Source: Metabacillus flavus
GTDB lineage: Bacteria; Bacillota; Bacilli; Bacillales; Bacillaceae
Direction of reading: 5' to 3'
DNA: 64,000 nucleotides
Assembly (NCBI RefSeq): GCF_018283675.1
Contig: NZ_JAGVRK010000001.1
Span: 2,542,001 to 2,606,000 of the forward strand
Positions within the stretch are counted from its first letter, which is position 1. Every line of letters begins with the position of its first letter. A program made the translations under genes and the position numbers. Positions 52,728 to 61,260 of this stretch are shown in pieces. The notes beneath the pieces are model-generated. The model worked only from the letters and a program-made list of their open reading frames with translations. It was not told where the DNA came from and searched no databases.

Positions 52728-53870
52728 TTAAGAAAGCCCGATAAACGACTGAAAAACCTCATTACCGAGAAGCCTCCCCTGAACTGAAAGAAAGATGCTC
52801 GATTCATCCTCTTCAAGCAGTCCTTTCTGTTTTTGAACCTTTATCGGCTCGCAGAAAACATCCGTCAGTTCTTTACCGAATTTATTTTTAAATACTTGCT
52901 TGCTGACTCCGGCACTTTTTCGAAGTCCGAGGAATAGCTCTTCTTCCATTTGTTCGTCTTCAGTTACTTTATGCCGGGTTGTGATCGGGGAACCAGACTC
53001 ATCAATTAACGCCATGTATTTTTTCAAAGGACCGGCGTTCACTTCCCTCATCCCATCTACATACCCATGAGCCCCCGCGCCAAAACCAAAATATTCTTCA
53101 TTATCCCAGTAGGTGAGGTTGTGCCGGCTTTCCATTCCAGGGGAGGAAAAGTTGCTGATTTCATACTGATGAAATCCTGCTTGCTCCATTCTCGACATTA
53201 AGAGTTCATACATACGTGCCTCCTCCTCCTGAGGGGGAAGCGGCAGTTTTCCTTTTTGAACAAGATTGTAGAAAACTGTTTTCGGTTCAATGATCAGGGA
53301 ATACGCAGAAAAATGCTGCACGTCAAGACTTAGTGCCAAATCCAGCGTTCTTTCAAAGTCTTCTGCAGTCTGTCCGGGCAGACCGAACATTAAATCAATA
53401 CTCAAGTTGTCAAAGCCTGCTTTTTTTGCATCTTCAACTGTTCTAAGCACGTCCTGCTTCCGATGCACTCTGCCTATTTTCTCCAAGAGCCTGTCTTCAA
53501 AACTCTGGACCCCAATACTGAATCGATTGACTCCAAAACTTTTAAGAAGCCTCATTTTCTCGTAGGAGAGGTCCCCAGGGTTTGCTTCGACCGTAAATTC
53601 AATCTGCTTATCTGAAGGAAGAAGATGGCGGCTAATTGAGGTCATCAGCTGTGTAAGCTGTGACTCATCGAGCGCTGTCGGAGTCCCTCCGCCGATAAAA
53701 ATGGTATCAAGCTTCTGTTTATCATGTTTTTGCATCACTTGGGCAATTTCTGTATTTAAATAGTCTAGATACAATTCAACCGGCTGGTTTTGGATAAAAA
53801 TCTTATTAAAATCGCAATAATGGCAGATGTATTCGCAGAATGGGATATGGACATAGGCTGCTTTCACCAT
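52728..53870 (-). CDS. hemW: Radical SAM haem chaperone HemW
   Basis: A 380-residue HemN/HemW-like protein. Radical-SAM CEYICHYC near residue 12, GGGTPT at about 73, and a C-terminal HemN domain. HemW transfers haem to target proteins; the 'CxxxCxxC' plus one C spacing (CHYCDF) fits HemW rather than true coproporphyrinogen dehydrogenase. Start ATG 53870 has GGAG eight bases upstream; a GTG three codons earlier abuts the site. It follows lepA. Confidence 0.93.
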   Translation of the reverse strand: MVKAAYVHIPFCEYICHYCDFNKIFIQNQPVELYLDYLNTEIAQVMQKHDKQKLDTIFIGGGTPTALDESQLTQLMTSISRHLLPSDKQIEFTVEANPGDLSYEKMRLLKSFGVNRFSIGVQSFEDRLLEKIGRVHRKQDVLRTVEDAKKAGFDNLSIDLMFGLPGQTAEDFERTLDLALSLDVQHFSAYSLIIEPKTVFYNLVQKGKLPLPPQEEEARMYELLMSRMEQAGFHQYEISNFSSPGMESRHNLTYWDNEEYFGFGAGAHGYVDGMREVNAGPLKKYMALIDESGSPITTRHKVTEDEQMEEELFLGLRKSAGVSKQVFKNKFGKELTDVFCEPIKVQKQKGLLEEDESSIFLSVQGRLLGNEVFQSFIGLS

Positions 53871-53894
53871 GATGGGCACTCCTTTTTAAAGGAA

Positions 53895-53919
53895 GATGCC
53901 GCAGAAACTCTGCGGCATC
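53895..53919 (-). terminator. Hairpin between lepA and hemW
   Basis: GATGCCGCAGA and TCTGCGGCATC with a 3-base loop; followed on the minus strand by TTCCTTTTTAAA. The T-run is weak, so it may only reduce read-through. Confidence 0.55.
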
Positions 53920-53930
53920 CCTTATCATTT

Positions 53931-55760
53931 TTAGTTATCATCCATTTTAAGAACGGCCATAAACGCTTCCTGCGGTACCTCAACTGAACCTACCATTTTC
54001 ATGCGCTTTTTACCTTCTTTTTGCTTTTCAAGAAGCTTTCTTTTACGGGAAATGTCTCCGCCGTAACATTTAGCCAGCACGTTCTTTCTCATAGCTTTAA
54101 TCGTAGAACGAGCCACAATTTTCTGGCCGATTGCTGCTTGAATAGGCACCTCGAACTGCTGGCGCGGGATGAGATCTTTCAGTTTTTCAACAATCACTTT
54201 ACCTCTGTCATATGCACTGTCGCGGTGAACGATAAAGGATAAAGCGTCAATTGTTTCATTGTTAAGCAGGATATCCATTTTGACTAGCTTGGATTCCTTG
54301 TAGCCGATTAGTTCATAATCAAATGAAGCATAGCCTTTTGTACTGGACTTCAGCTGATCGAAGAAATCGTACACAATTTCTGACAGCGGGATTTCATATA
54401 CAATGCTCACTCTGATTTCATCCAGGTATTGCATGTCGATAAAAATACCCCGCTTGCCCTGGCAAAGCTCCATAACGGCACCAACGTAATCGTTCGGAAC
54501 CATAACCGTGGCTTTAACATAAGGCTCTTCTACGCGGGCAATTTTTTGAGGATCCGGCATATTGGATGGATTATCAATTTTAAGCTCTTCTCCATCTGTC
54601 AAAAACACTGTGTAAATAACACTTGGTGCGGTTGTAATTAAATCGATATTAAATTCACGTTCGATACGCTCCTGGATGATTTCCATATGCAGAAGTCCAA
54701 GGAATCCGCAGCGGAAACCAAATCCCAGTGCCTGAGACGTTTCCGGCTCATATTGAAGTGCAGAATCGTTCAGCTCCAGTTTCTCAAGCGCTTCCCGCAA
54801 ATCATTGTATTTGGCCGTGTCAATCGGATAAAGTCCGCAATAAACCATTGGATTTAGTCTGCGGTAGCCAGGAAGCGGCTCGGCAGCACCGTTTTTCGCA
54901 CTTGTAATGGTATCACCAACACGGGTATCACCGACATTTTTAATGGCTGCGGTAAGGAAACCAACATCCCCTACCGTCAGTTCGTCCTTCATGACAGCTT
55001 TCGGTGTGAATACCCCGAGTTCAAGAACTTCAAATTCTTTGCCTGTAGCCATCATTCTGATTTTCTGTCCGACTTTCACGGTACCTTCCATGATTCGAAT
55101 GTAGGCTACAACGCCGCGATATGAATCATATAAAGAATCAAAAATCATTGCTTGAAGAGGGCCTTCCGGATCTCCTGTTGGAGCGGGAACTTTTTCTACA
55201 ACCTGCTCTAAAATCTCTTCAATTCCAATCCCCGCTTTAGCTGAAGCGAGAACCGCCTCTGAAGCATCAAGACCAATAACATCCTCGATTTCCTTGCGGA
55301 CACGTTCCGGCTCTGCGCTTGGAAGATCAATTTTGTTGATGACTGGGAGAATTTCAAGGTTGTTATCCAATGCCAAATATACATTGGCAAGCGTCTGGGC
55401 TTCAATTCCCTGTGCGGCATCGACAACTAGCACAGCACCTTCGCAGGCTGCCAGGCTTCGTGAAACCTCATAAGTGAAATCGACGTGTCCAGGTGTATCA
55501 ATCAAATGAAAAATATATTCTTCGCCATCTTTCGCTTTGTATGTAAGCTGAACGGCATTCAATTTAATCGTTATTCCGCGTTCCCGTTCAAGATCCATCG
55601 AATCCAGGAGCTGAGCTTTCATTTCCCGTTGAGTAATGGCCGAAGTCTTCTCAAGGATTCTGTCTGCTAAGGTGGATTTACCGTGATCAATATGAGCAAT
55701 TATCGAGAAATTACGAATTTTAGACTGTCTTTTAAATTTATCCTGATTATTCATGATCAT
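53931..55760 (-). CDS. lepA: Elongation factor 4 (LepA)
   Basis: A 609-residue GTPase that acts on the ribosome. G1 [10 protein letters not shown]3 DTPGHVDF, G4 NKID; EF-G-like domains II, III and V; and the LepA-specific C-terminal domain ([18 protein letters not shown]). ATG 55760 is six bases after AGGAG; a second ATG two codons later is also possible. Confidence 0.97.
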   Translation of the reverse strand: MIMNNQDKFKRQSKIRNFSIIAHIDHGKSTLADRILEKTSAITQREMKAQLLDSMDLERERGITIKLNAVQLTYKAKDGEEYIFHLIDTPGHVDFTYEVSRSLAACEGAVLVVDAAQGIEAQTLANVYLALDNNLEILPVINKIDLPSAEPERVRKEIEDVIGLDASEAVLASAKAGIGIEEILEQVVEKVPAPTGDPEGPLQAMIFDSLYDSYRGVVAYIRIMEGTVKVGQKIRMMATGKEFEVLELGVFTPKAVMKDELTVGDVGFLTAAIKNVGDTRVGDTITSAKNGAAEPLPGYRRLNPMVYCGLYPIDTAKYNDLREALEKLELNDSALQYEPETSQALGFGFRCGFLGLLHMEIIQERIEREFNIDLITTAPSVIYTVFLTDGEELKIDNPSNMPDPQKIARVEEPYVKATVMVPNDYVGAVMELCQGKRGIFIDMQYLDEIRVSIVYEIPLSEIVYDFFDQLKSSTKGYASFDYELIGYKESKLVKMDILLNNETIDALSFIVHRDSAYDRGKVIVEKLKDLIPRQQFEVPIQAAIGQKIVARSTIKAMRKNVLAKCYGGDISRKRKLLEKQKEGKKRMKMVGSVEVPQEAFMAVLKMDDN

Positions 55761-55865
55761 CTATCACTCCTACAAAACTGCGCATTACGCTAGCATTGAT
55801 TATATCAATTGGAAATTCAACATTCAACTAATGTTTTGAAAGGAGCAGATTTCTTGCATACAAAA

Positions 55866-56097
55866 GGGGGCGGTATAAAAAGTCCTGCTGAGAGGATATG
55901 CTTGAAATTGAAACCCCCGGGACGCTGTAGGCGCATTCCGGAGGTTGTGTTTATATAGGAATGTTGGACAACTATGGTGAGGCTGATTGGAACGGAAGAT
56001 GCGCGACTTTTGCTAAGAGCAGCGGAAATCAGCCGGATCCAAAATACTTTTAATCAGAGGAAGCAAATTTTGAAAACCGCTTTCTGGACAGTCCCCC
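55866..56097. mobile_element. MITE-like repeat, copy B
   Basis: About 232 bp, starting GGGGGCGGTATAAAAAGTCC and ending CTGGACAGTCCCC; the two ends are imperfect inverted repeats. It matches copy A (7280-7576) at both ends and in blocks inside. A stem CCCCCGGGACGC-like/GCATTCCGGAGG lies in the middle. It ends 6 bp before the yqxA stop, in the yqxA-lepA gap. Confidence 0.55.
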
Positions 56098-56102
56098 GGT
56101 TG

Positions 56103-56447
56103 CTATTTATCTTTTTCCCCCTTCACGGCAGAAATCAGTTTGCCAAAAAGGTTTTCAATACCAGAGGAAATTCCTTTAGCAGCCTCCGACAAAGGATTGA
56201 ATGCTTCCATGCTTTCGAGCTGCTTTCTTTTCGTTTCCAAATCATGGCTAGTAATCGATTGGCCGAGAACAGAGGCCTCAATCTCCTGATCCTGTCTGCT
56301 GTTTTTTATTATGAATGCACTTTTCATATCTGGATTATCATATCCCTGGAGATTTTTCATTCCGTTCCCGGCAATCTGCATTCCCATTAGGACACCTAAG
56401 AAAAGAAGTGCTGCAAAAAGGGTGGTTTTCAGCATGAATTTTCCCAT
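56103..56447 (-). CDS. yqxA: YqxA-like membrane-anchored protein
   Basis: A 114-residue protein with one N-terminal membrane helix (about 6-24, KTTLFAALLFLGVLMGMQIA) and a polar tail with NMKNLQGYDNPDM-like text (GMKNLQGYDNPDMKSAF). Start ATG 56447 has GAGGG; the longer reading overlaps spoIIP. It lies between spoIIP and lepA as in B. subtilis. Function unknown, probably sporulation-linked through spoIIP. Confidence 0.8.
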   Translation of the reverse strand: MGKFMLKTTLFAALLFLGVLMGMQIAGNGMKNLQGYDNPDMKSAFIIKNSRQDQEIEASVLGQSITSHDLETKRKQLESMEAFNPLSEAAKGISSGIENLFGKLISAVKGEKDK

Positions 56448-56466
56448 TCGAATCCCTCGCGTCTTT

Positions 56467-57662
56467 TTATTTCTTCTCTGTCTTGACGTCAGCCTGAACT
56501 TTTTCAGCCTGCCAGTAAAATTCGCTGAATACATCAGCAACAGCCTTTGTCGTATTTCTCAATTCTTCCATATTATTATCCACTCCCCCAAATTCCATAA
56601 GGAGGGAATTTCCAGATAAATCCTGATTAAACAGTCCGTTCGAATTTTTTATTTTCAATGTGACCCCTTTACTAAGACCGGGATATTTTTCAGACAGTTT
56701 AGCATGAAGTGTTTTAGCGAGTTCAATGTTTTTTTCGCGATTCGTATTCTTCCCCCCTACCACAAATACAAGCTGAGCATAGGCTTTCCCCTTTATCGAT
56801 ACAGTTGTATCAGCATGAGGTCGGGAATCACGGTGGATATCGATTAGATAAGCAAGATCCTTGCCGGAAGTCATCGCTTCTTGTACGACTGGTCTTGCAG
56901 CAGAGTAGGACTGGCTATATTTCATTTTCTTGTCCTTTAATAATTTCTGAATATCTTTTTGCTCAACACGGGTCCCGACTCCTTGAGCCTCCAATTCATC
57001 GGCCAGCATTTTTCCTACAAGAGTGACGTTCGCACTTTTGTGAAAGGCATCGTCCGGATTCTTGGATGGATCTTTAAACAGCGGCAAATATGATTCTGTA
57101 TTGTGCGTGTTGTAAATATACACCACTTTTTTATCACCTGTATTTTGGACCGGAGGCTTAACCGTCCCCTCCGTCTTAGCTGAAGCCTTTCGCAGCTCCT
57201 CAATTGATGCCTCCCGTTCCTGAAGCTGCACTTCTTCAGGAGGTGCAGATTCAAAAGGAATAATTGTGCTGTAATTGCCCCCTCACCCGCAACAATGATT
57301 TCGCTGTCATATAAGGAAAACCCCGGAAGCTCCCTTCCAAGCAAGCTCCTCGGATCATTCAGGTTAATACTTGCGGCGAGCTTCAAGAACATAGAGGACC
57401 AATCAGCTGGCTTGCTTTCCACCGGCAGCGCCTGCGTGAAGTAATGATTTTCAGTTCCCATTAAATGAACGAACGCTTCTCCTGCAATCCCGTCTGCGAG
57501 ACTGTGAATGGAAGTTGAAGCTGGACGGTATTGAGGCTTTAAAGAGGTAAGGACCCCTGACAAAACAAAAATAAATACAAGGCCCATAAAGGCCGAAATG
57601 AGCAGTTTTTTAATGCTTGTCCCGCTGATCGCCATTATGGGGGCTGTGCTTGTCCGTTTCAT
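56467..57662 (-). pseudogene. spoIIP: Stage II sporulation protein P, frameshifted
   Basis: SpoIIP is a peptidoglycan amidase/endopeptidase of the SpoIIDMP engulfment complex. Frame one (start ATG 57662) reads the membrane anchor (LLISAFMGLVFIFVLSGVL) to LYDSEIIVAGEG. The rest, from NYSTIIPFESAPPEEVQLQE to the stop, lies in another frame and holds the zinc ligands (YIYNTHNTESY, DIHRDS, LLMEFGG). The shift falls at a C5 run (57278-57282). One extra base would restore a 398-residue protein. Either a true mutation or a homopolymer error. Confidence 0.88.
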
Positions 57663-57673
57663 GCAAATCCGTC

Positions 57674-57717
57674 CTCTCGCAGAATGTCTTATACATTCTA
57701 TGGACAATCTGCGAGAG
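57674..57717 (-). other. Inverted repeat over the spoIIP ribosome site
   Basis: CTCTCGCAGA (57674) pairs with TCTGCGAGAG (57708), with inner GTC/GAC pairing. There is no T-run. The spoIIP ribosome site (GAGAGG) lies in one arm. Confidence 0.6.
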
Positions 57718-57731
57718 TTAGAACCAAAATG

Positions 57732-58862
57732 CTAGTGTGTGTAAGTGCCTCTATTATCGTGGCCAATATGTCCGTGAAGGGCTGAATTCAGCCCGCTTGC
57801 AATGACATTGGCCATGTCACTGATGAATACATCCACTTCCTTCGGTGTGACCATTAGGTTATGCCCAAGCGGATTTAACACTTCATGAATCAGCGCGCGC
57901 TTTTCTTCCTCTGGCAGCGTCCCGATAATACCCAAATAAGTTTGCCGATGTTCCTCGCCGGGAAGATCTTCATCGCTTAATTTTTTGCGCTCTCCAAAAG
58001 ACATTCCTGCCGGGACAAGCGACCTGGATGGGCGGTCTCCCTGTGCCATTTCCCTGCCAAAATGCTTCAGGATATAATCAATCGTGTCGCTTGCGATGGT
58101 GACGGCGTCCACTACGGTTGGTATACCGATGGCAATCACCGGGATTCCCAGTGTTTCCAGGCTTAATTCTTTTCGTTTGTTGCCTACACCGGATCCTGGA
58201 TGGATCCCTGTATCAGATATTTGAATTGTCGCATTGACCCGCTCAACCGATCTCGCTGCAAGGGCATCGATTGCAATTATAAAATCAGGTTTGATCCGGT
58301 TGACAACTCCTAAAATAATGTCGCTCGTTTCAATTCCCGTGAGCCCCATTACTCCAGGCGAGATGACACTGACTGGACGGTAGCCTTCTTGAACATTTTC
58401 CGGCTGCAGCTCGAATAAATGCCTTGTCACAAGAAGATTTTCCGCTGCAATCGGTCCAAGTGCGTCGGGCGTAACATTCCAGTTCCCCAGGCCTGCTATC
58501 AGGCATGAGGCCTCTTTATTAATTCCAAGGTTTTCGATGAATTTGCTGAATTCCCTTGCAAATACACCGATTACCTCCTGCTGCAGATCCGTATCCTTTT
58601 GTCTGATACCGTCTGCTTGAATGGTCAGATAATTGCCGGCTTTTTTACCCGTAGCCTCCTCGCCCTCTTTTTTGATTTCTACAGAGGTGAGTTTTATTTC
58701 CCCTTCGGTCCGTTCTTTGACGATTATTCCCTTCACTTCTCCATTATCTGAAGGATTAGGCTGAGATTGACTTTTTTCCTGCTGTTCCAGCGCAAGGTCT
58801 CTTGCTTCAATAGCAAGATCAGTACGAACGGTATAATTTCCTAAATCAAGCGAGTCACTCAT
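57732..58862 (-). CDS. gpr: Germination protease GPR
   Basis: A 376-residue aspartic-type protease that degrades small acid-soluble spore proteins at germination. It has a short N-terminal propeptide (cut in B. subtilis around residue 16), the conserved [34 protein letters not shown] and [23 protein letters not shown] lies before ATG 58862. It is the first gene of gpr-spoIIP-yqxA. Confidence 0.96.
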   Translation of the reverse strand: MSDSLDLGNYTVRTDLAIEARDLALEQQEKSQSQPNPSDNGEVKGIIVKERTEGEIKLTSVEIKKEGEEATGKKAGNYLTIQADGIRQKDTDLQQEVIGVFAREFSKFIENLGINKEASCLIAGLGNWNVTPDALGPIAAENLLVTRHLFELQPENVQEGYRPVSVISPGVMGLTGIETSDIILGVVNRIKPDFIIAIDALAARSVERVNATIQISDTGIHPGSGVGNKRKELSLETLGIPVIAIGIPTVVDAVTIASDTIDYILKHFGREMAQGDRPSRSLVPAGMSFGERKKLSDEDLPGEEHRQTYLGIIGTLPEEEKRALIHEVLNPLGHNLMVTPKEVDVFISDMANVIASGLNSALHGHIGHDNRGTYTH

Positions 58863-58961
58863 TATTTTCCCTCCTGTTAATCATCCTGGTTTTATTTTTT
58901 CCAATTAGAAGGTGAGCCATTCTTAAAGTAAGCTATCAACGAAAATTCCTTGTCAGAGGTA

Positions 58962-58990
58962 TTGCATAACCGTGCGGGGTCTGATAAAAT
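58962..58990 (+). promoter_or_regulatory. SigA promoter of rpsT
   Basis: TTGCAT, 17-base spacer, TAAAAT. It lies about 75 bp before the rpsT start. Confidence 0.7.
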
Positions 58991-59018
58991 ATCTCTTGTT
59001 CTCTATGTTGGAAATAAT

Positions 59019-59050
59019 ATCGAGTTAAATAGATCTCGATTGCTTTTTTT
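59019..59050 (+). promoter_or_regulatory. rpsT leader hairpin with T-run
   Basis: ATCGAG, ten-base loop, CTCGAT, then TGCTTTTTTT, ending at the AGGAGG of rpsT. It could act as an attenuator or translation control. Confidence 0.45.
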
Positions 59051-59064
59051 AGGAGGTGAATCGG

Positions 59065-59331
59065 ATGCCAAATATTAAATCTGCTATTAAACGTGTAAAA
59101 ACAAATGATCAGCGCCGCGCTCATAACGCAACACTTAAATCTTCTATGCGTACTGCAATCAAAAGAGTTGAGTCACTAGTTGTTAACAACGATGCTGACA
59201 ATGCAAAAACTGCTCTTCAAGAGGCTGCTAAAAGAATTGATAAAGCTGCTCAAAGCGGAATCATCCACAAAAACACTGCTTCCCGCTACAAATCCCGTTT
59301 GACTAAACAAGTTAACGGTTTGTCCGCGTAA
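59065..59331 (+). CDS. rpsT: 30S ribosomal protein S20
   Basis: An 88-residue basic helical protein ([40 protein letters not shown]), which binds 16S rRNA early in assembly. ATG 59065 follows AGGAGG; a GTG three codons earlier touches the site. It is a single gene with its own promoter and terminator. Confidence 0.97.
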   Translation: MPNIKSAIKRVKTNDQRRAHNATLKSSMRTAIKRVESLVVNNDADNAKTALQEAAKRIDKAAQSGIIHKNTASRYKSRLTKQVNGLSA

Positions 59332-59341
59332 GCAATGAACA

Positions 59342-59377
59342 AAGAGGGCCGGCATATTGCCGGCCCTCTTTTCTTTG
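59342..59377 (+). terminator. Terminator of rpsT
   Basis: AAGAGGGCCGGCA and TGCCGGCCCTCTT arms, then TTCTTTG, 10 bp after the stop. Confidence 0.9.
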
Positions 59378-59539
59378 TGCTTTTTACAGCCTCCCCTGCA
59401 ATTAAACATGGCTGTTTTACAGGAACGGGAGCAGAACTTCACCCCGCAGCAAATCGCTTGCAGTAGACCAACTACCCCTAAGCAGCAATCATTCTTCTCA
59501 AAATTAGCCTTTTTAAAAAAACCCTGTTTAACTTGGCTT

Positions 59540-59675
59540 TTGATTTTCGCTTCAGGCGTTCGCTTTCCGCGGGGCGGGCGGTGAGCCTCCTCTGCGCTTT
59601 GCGCTTGCGGGGTCTCACCTGTTCCGCTGCTCCCGAGGGAGTCTCACGCCTTCCGCTCCAATCAACAGGTGATAA
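59540..59675. repeat. GC-rich dispersed repeat
   Basis: This runs CTTTCCGCGGGGCGGGCGG, GGGGTCTCACCTG, GCTGCTCCCGAGGGAGTCTC, CGCCTTCCGCTCCAATCAAC. Pieces recur at 43920-44012 and, inverted, within the MITE-like copy A (7415-7475, GAGACCCCGCA). Between rpsT and holA nothing else is seen. Confidence 0.55.
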
Positions 59676-59723
59676 AAATCAACTTCATGCTTTTACATAG
59701 CCTTTAAAAAAGTATGATTCTTT

Positions 59724-60755
59724 TTATTTCAACGCTTTCCCCGGTCTTGCAAGCTGCATTAAGAACAGCTCCAAGATTAATACCTTATTCATTCCTCCTA
59801 TTTTCATACCGTAATCTGCATCGGCAAGACGCTTCATCAGCTGCTTCAGTTCTTCTTCATGAAAAGATGATGCCTGCTGGGCTGCGAGCTTTATTCTAAA
59901 AGGGTGAACTTTTAAAGTACCGGCTATTTGCGGCTGTCCATAACCTCCTGCACTCAGCTGCTTAACTTGAAGGATCAGACGGAATTGCGAGGAAATAAGA
60001 GACAGGATTTTTATTGGCTCCTCATTTGCCTTCAATAAATCATGGAGGACATGAAGAGCGAGATCGGCTTTCCTGGCCGTCACATGATTAATCAATTCGA
60101 AAATATTTTGTTCAAGCGTTCTCGCTGTCAGTTCGTCCACCAGCGATTTGGCAATGACTCCTCCAGGCCCGGTATAAGCCGAAAGCTTGTGAATCTCCTG
60201 GTCCATCATCATCAAACTTCCGTTGGTTAAAGCTACAAGATGCTCTGCTGCATCAGACTCCATTTCGGTTTCCTGTGCTGCAGCCAGGGTATGCGTCCAC
60301 TGAATAAGCTCCTGTTCTGACAAAGATTTCGCCTCGCCAATCACAGCATTCTTCTTTATGGCCTTTGAAATCTTTTTGCGCTCGTCTAATTTTTCATATG
60401 GAGCTTGTACGATTAAAACAGTATAAGGTGCGGGTTCCTTAAGATATTGTTCAAGTCTCTCTGTATTGTGCTCTATTTTCTCTTTTTTCTTTTCTCCAGT
60501 CAGAAATGAAGGATTCTTAAGGAGAACCACTCTTTTTTCTCCCATAAAAGGAAGGGTTTCTGCATCTTCAATAGCCGTTTCGACTGCTGTCTCTTCCATA
60601 TCATAAATAGAGAGGTTAAAATCCTTTTCTTCTTCTTGAAGGGCGGCGGCAATCAATTTCTTCACCGATTGTTCCAATAGATACGTTTCTGTTCCGATCA
60701 GCAAATAGACCGGAGACAGATTTTTAGTGTTTATCTGCTTCCAAAACTGCAGCAC
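59724..60755 (-). CDS. holA: DNA polymerase III delta subunit
   Basis: HolA (YqeN, 343 residues) is part of the clamp loader. N-terminal YLLIGTETYLLEQSVKKL, then the AAA+-like fold without catalytic residues, and the C-terminal helical collar with TLEQNIFELINHV. Start GTG 60755 (MLQFWKQINTKNL) has AGGAG ten bases upstream; the longer reading to 60872 passes through the terminator hairpin. Confidence 0.94.
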   Translation of the reverse strand: MLQFWKQINTKNLSPVYLLIGTETYLLEQSVKKLIAAALQEEEKDFNLSIYDMEETAVETAIEDAETLPFMGEKRVVLLKNPSFLTGEKKKEKIEHNTERLEQYLKEPAPYTVLIVQAPYEKLDERKKISKAIKKNAVIGEAKSLSEQELIQWTHTLAAAQETEMESDAAEHLVALTNGSLMMMDQEIHKLSAYTGPGGVIAKSLVDELTARTLEQNIFELINHVTARKADLALHVLHDLLKANEEPIKILSLISSQFRLILQVKQLSAGGYGQPQIAGTLKVHPFRIKLAAQQASSFHEEELKQLMKRLADADYGMKIGGMNKVLILELFLMQLARPGKALK

Positions 60756-60773
60756 ATTGATCCAGCTCCTATG

Positions 60774-60805
60774 TAAAAAAACTCTACACTCATCGTAAAG
60801 AGTTT
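60774..60805 (-). terminator. Hairpin with T-run before holA (possible comE terminator)
   Basis: On the minus strand AAACTCTTTAC, 5-base loop, GTGTAGAGTTT, then TTTT. It lies about 430 bp after the comEC stop and 20 bp before holA. Confidence 0.6.
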
Positions 60806-61061
60806 CCTTCTGTTTGGCAAGGTGAAGCCCGCCAAATCTTTTATGAAACGGAGGAGGGAGAATCCCCTCCATCCATATATGATAAACGTCCTTTTGCAGG
60901 TCCCGGGTTCATTCTGCAAAAAAACGATGCCGCAGCTTCTTCTTTATTTTGTGTGTAAAGCAGCATAGTATCGCTGTTAAGATCTTCTATTCTTATACAA
61001 GCGCAGGATGGATTTTTTTTCTAGTTTCCCTTATACTAATGAGGAAACAGGAGGGGTAAAT

Positions 61062-61196
61062 GTGAATGAATTTGAGAAAAATGTGCAGAGTAAACGTAAT
61101 GACGCTGTAGATTCAGGAGTTGGTTTTGCTGTTTCCTTCGGATTTTTTGCAACCCTTTTCATTATTGCAACGGTCATCAAACTCGTTGCATCCTGA
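61062..61196 (+). CDS. yqzM: YqzM-like small membrane protein
   Basis: A 44-residue protein: polar N-terminus (MNEFEKNVQSKRNDAVDSGV) and one membrane helix (about 22-42). Start GTG 61062 follows AGGAGGGG; the longer reading to 61008 has no site. Its size and position match B. subtilis yqzM. Function unknown. Confidence 0.85.
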   Translation: MNEFEKNVQSKRNDAVDSGVGFAVSFGFFATLFIIATVIKLVAS

Positions 61197-61224
61197 CGTT
61201 ATATGCGGAAGTAATTCTGATGGG

Positions 61225-61260
61225 AGAGACTGGCGTTCAGTCTCTATTTTTTTTATTTTT
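61225..61260 (+). terminator. Terminator of yqzM overlapping the comEC end
   Basis: AGAGACTG and CAGTCTCT arms, then TATTTTTTTTATTTTT. It overlaps the last codons of the convergent comEC. Confidence 0.88.

Noticed and set aside
60756-60872. N-terminal extension of HolA
   Set aside because: It would cross a terminator hairpin and does not fit the family; GTG 60755 has a ribosome site.
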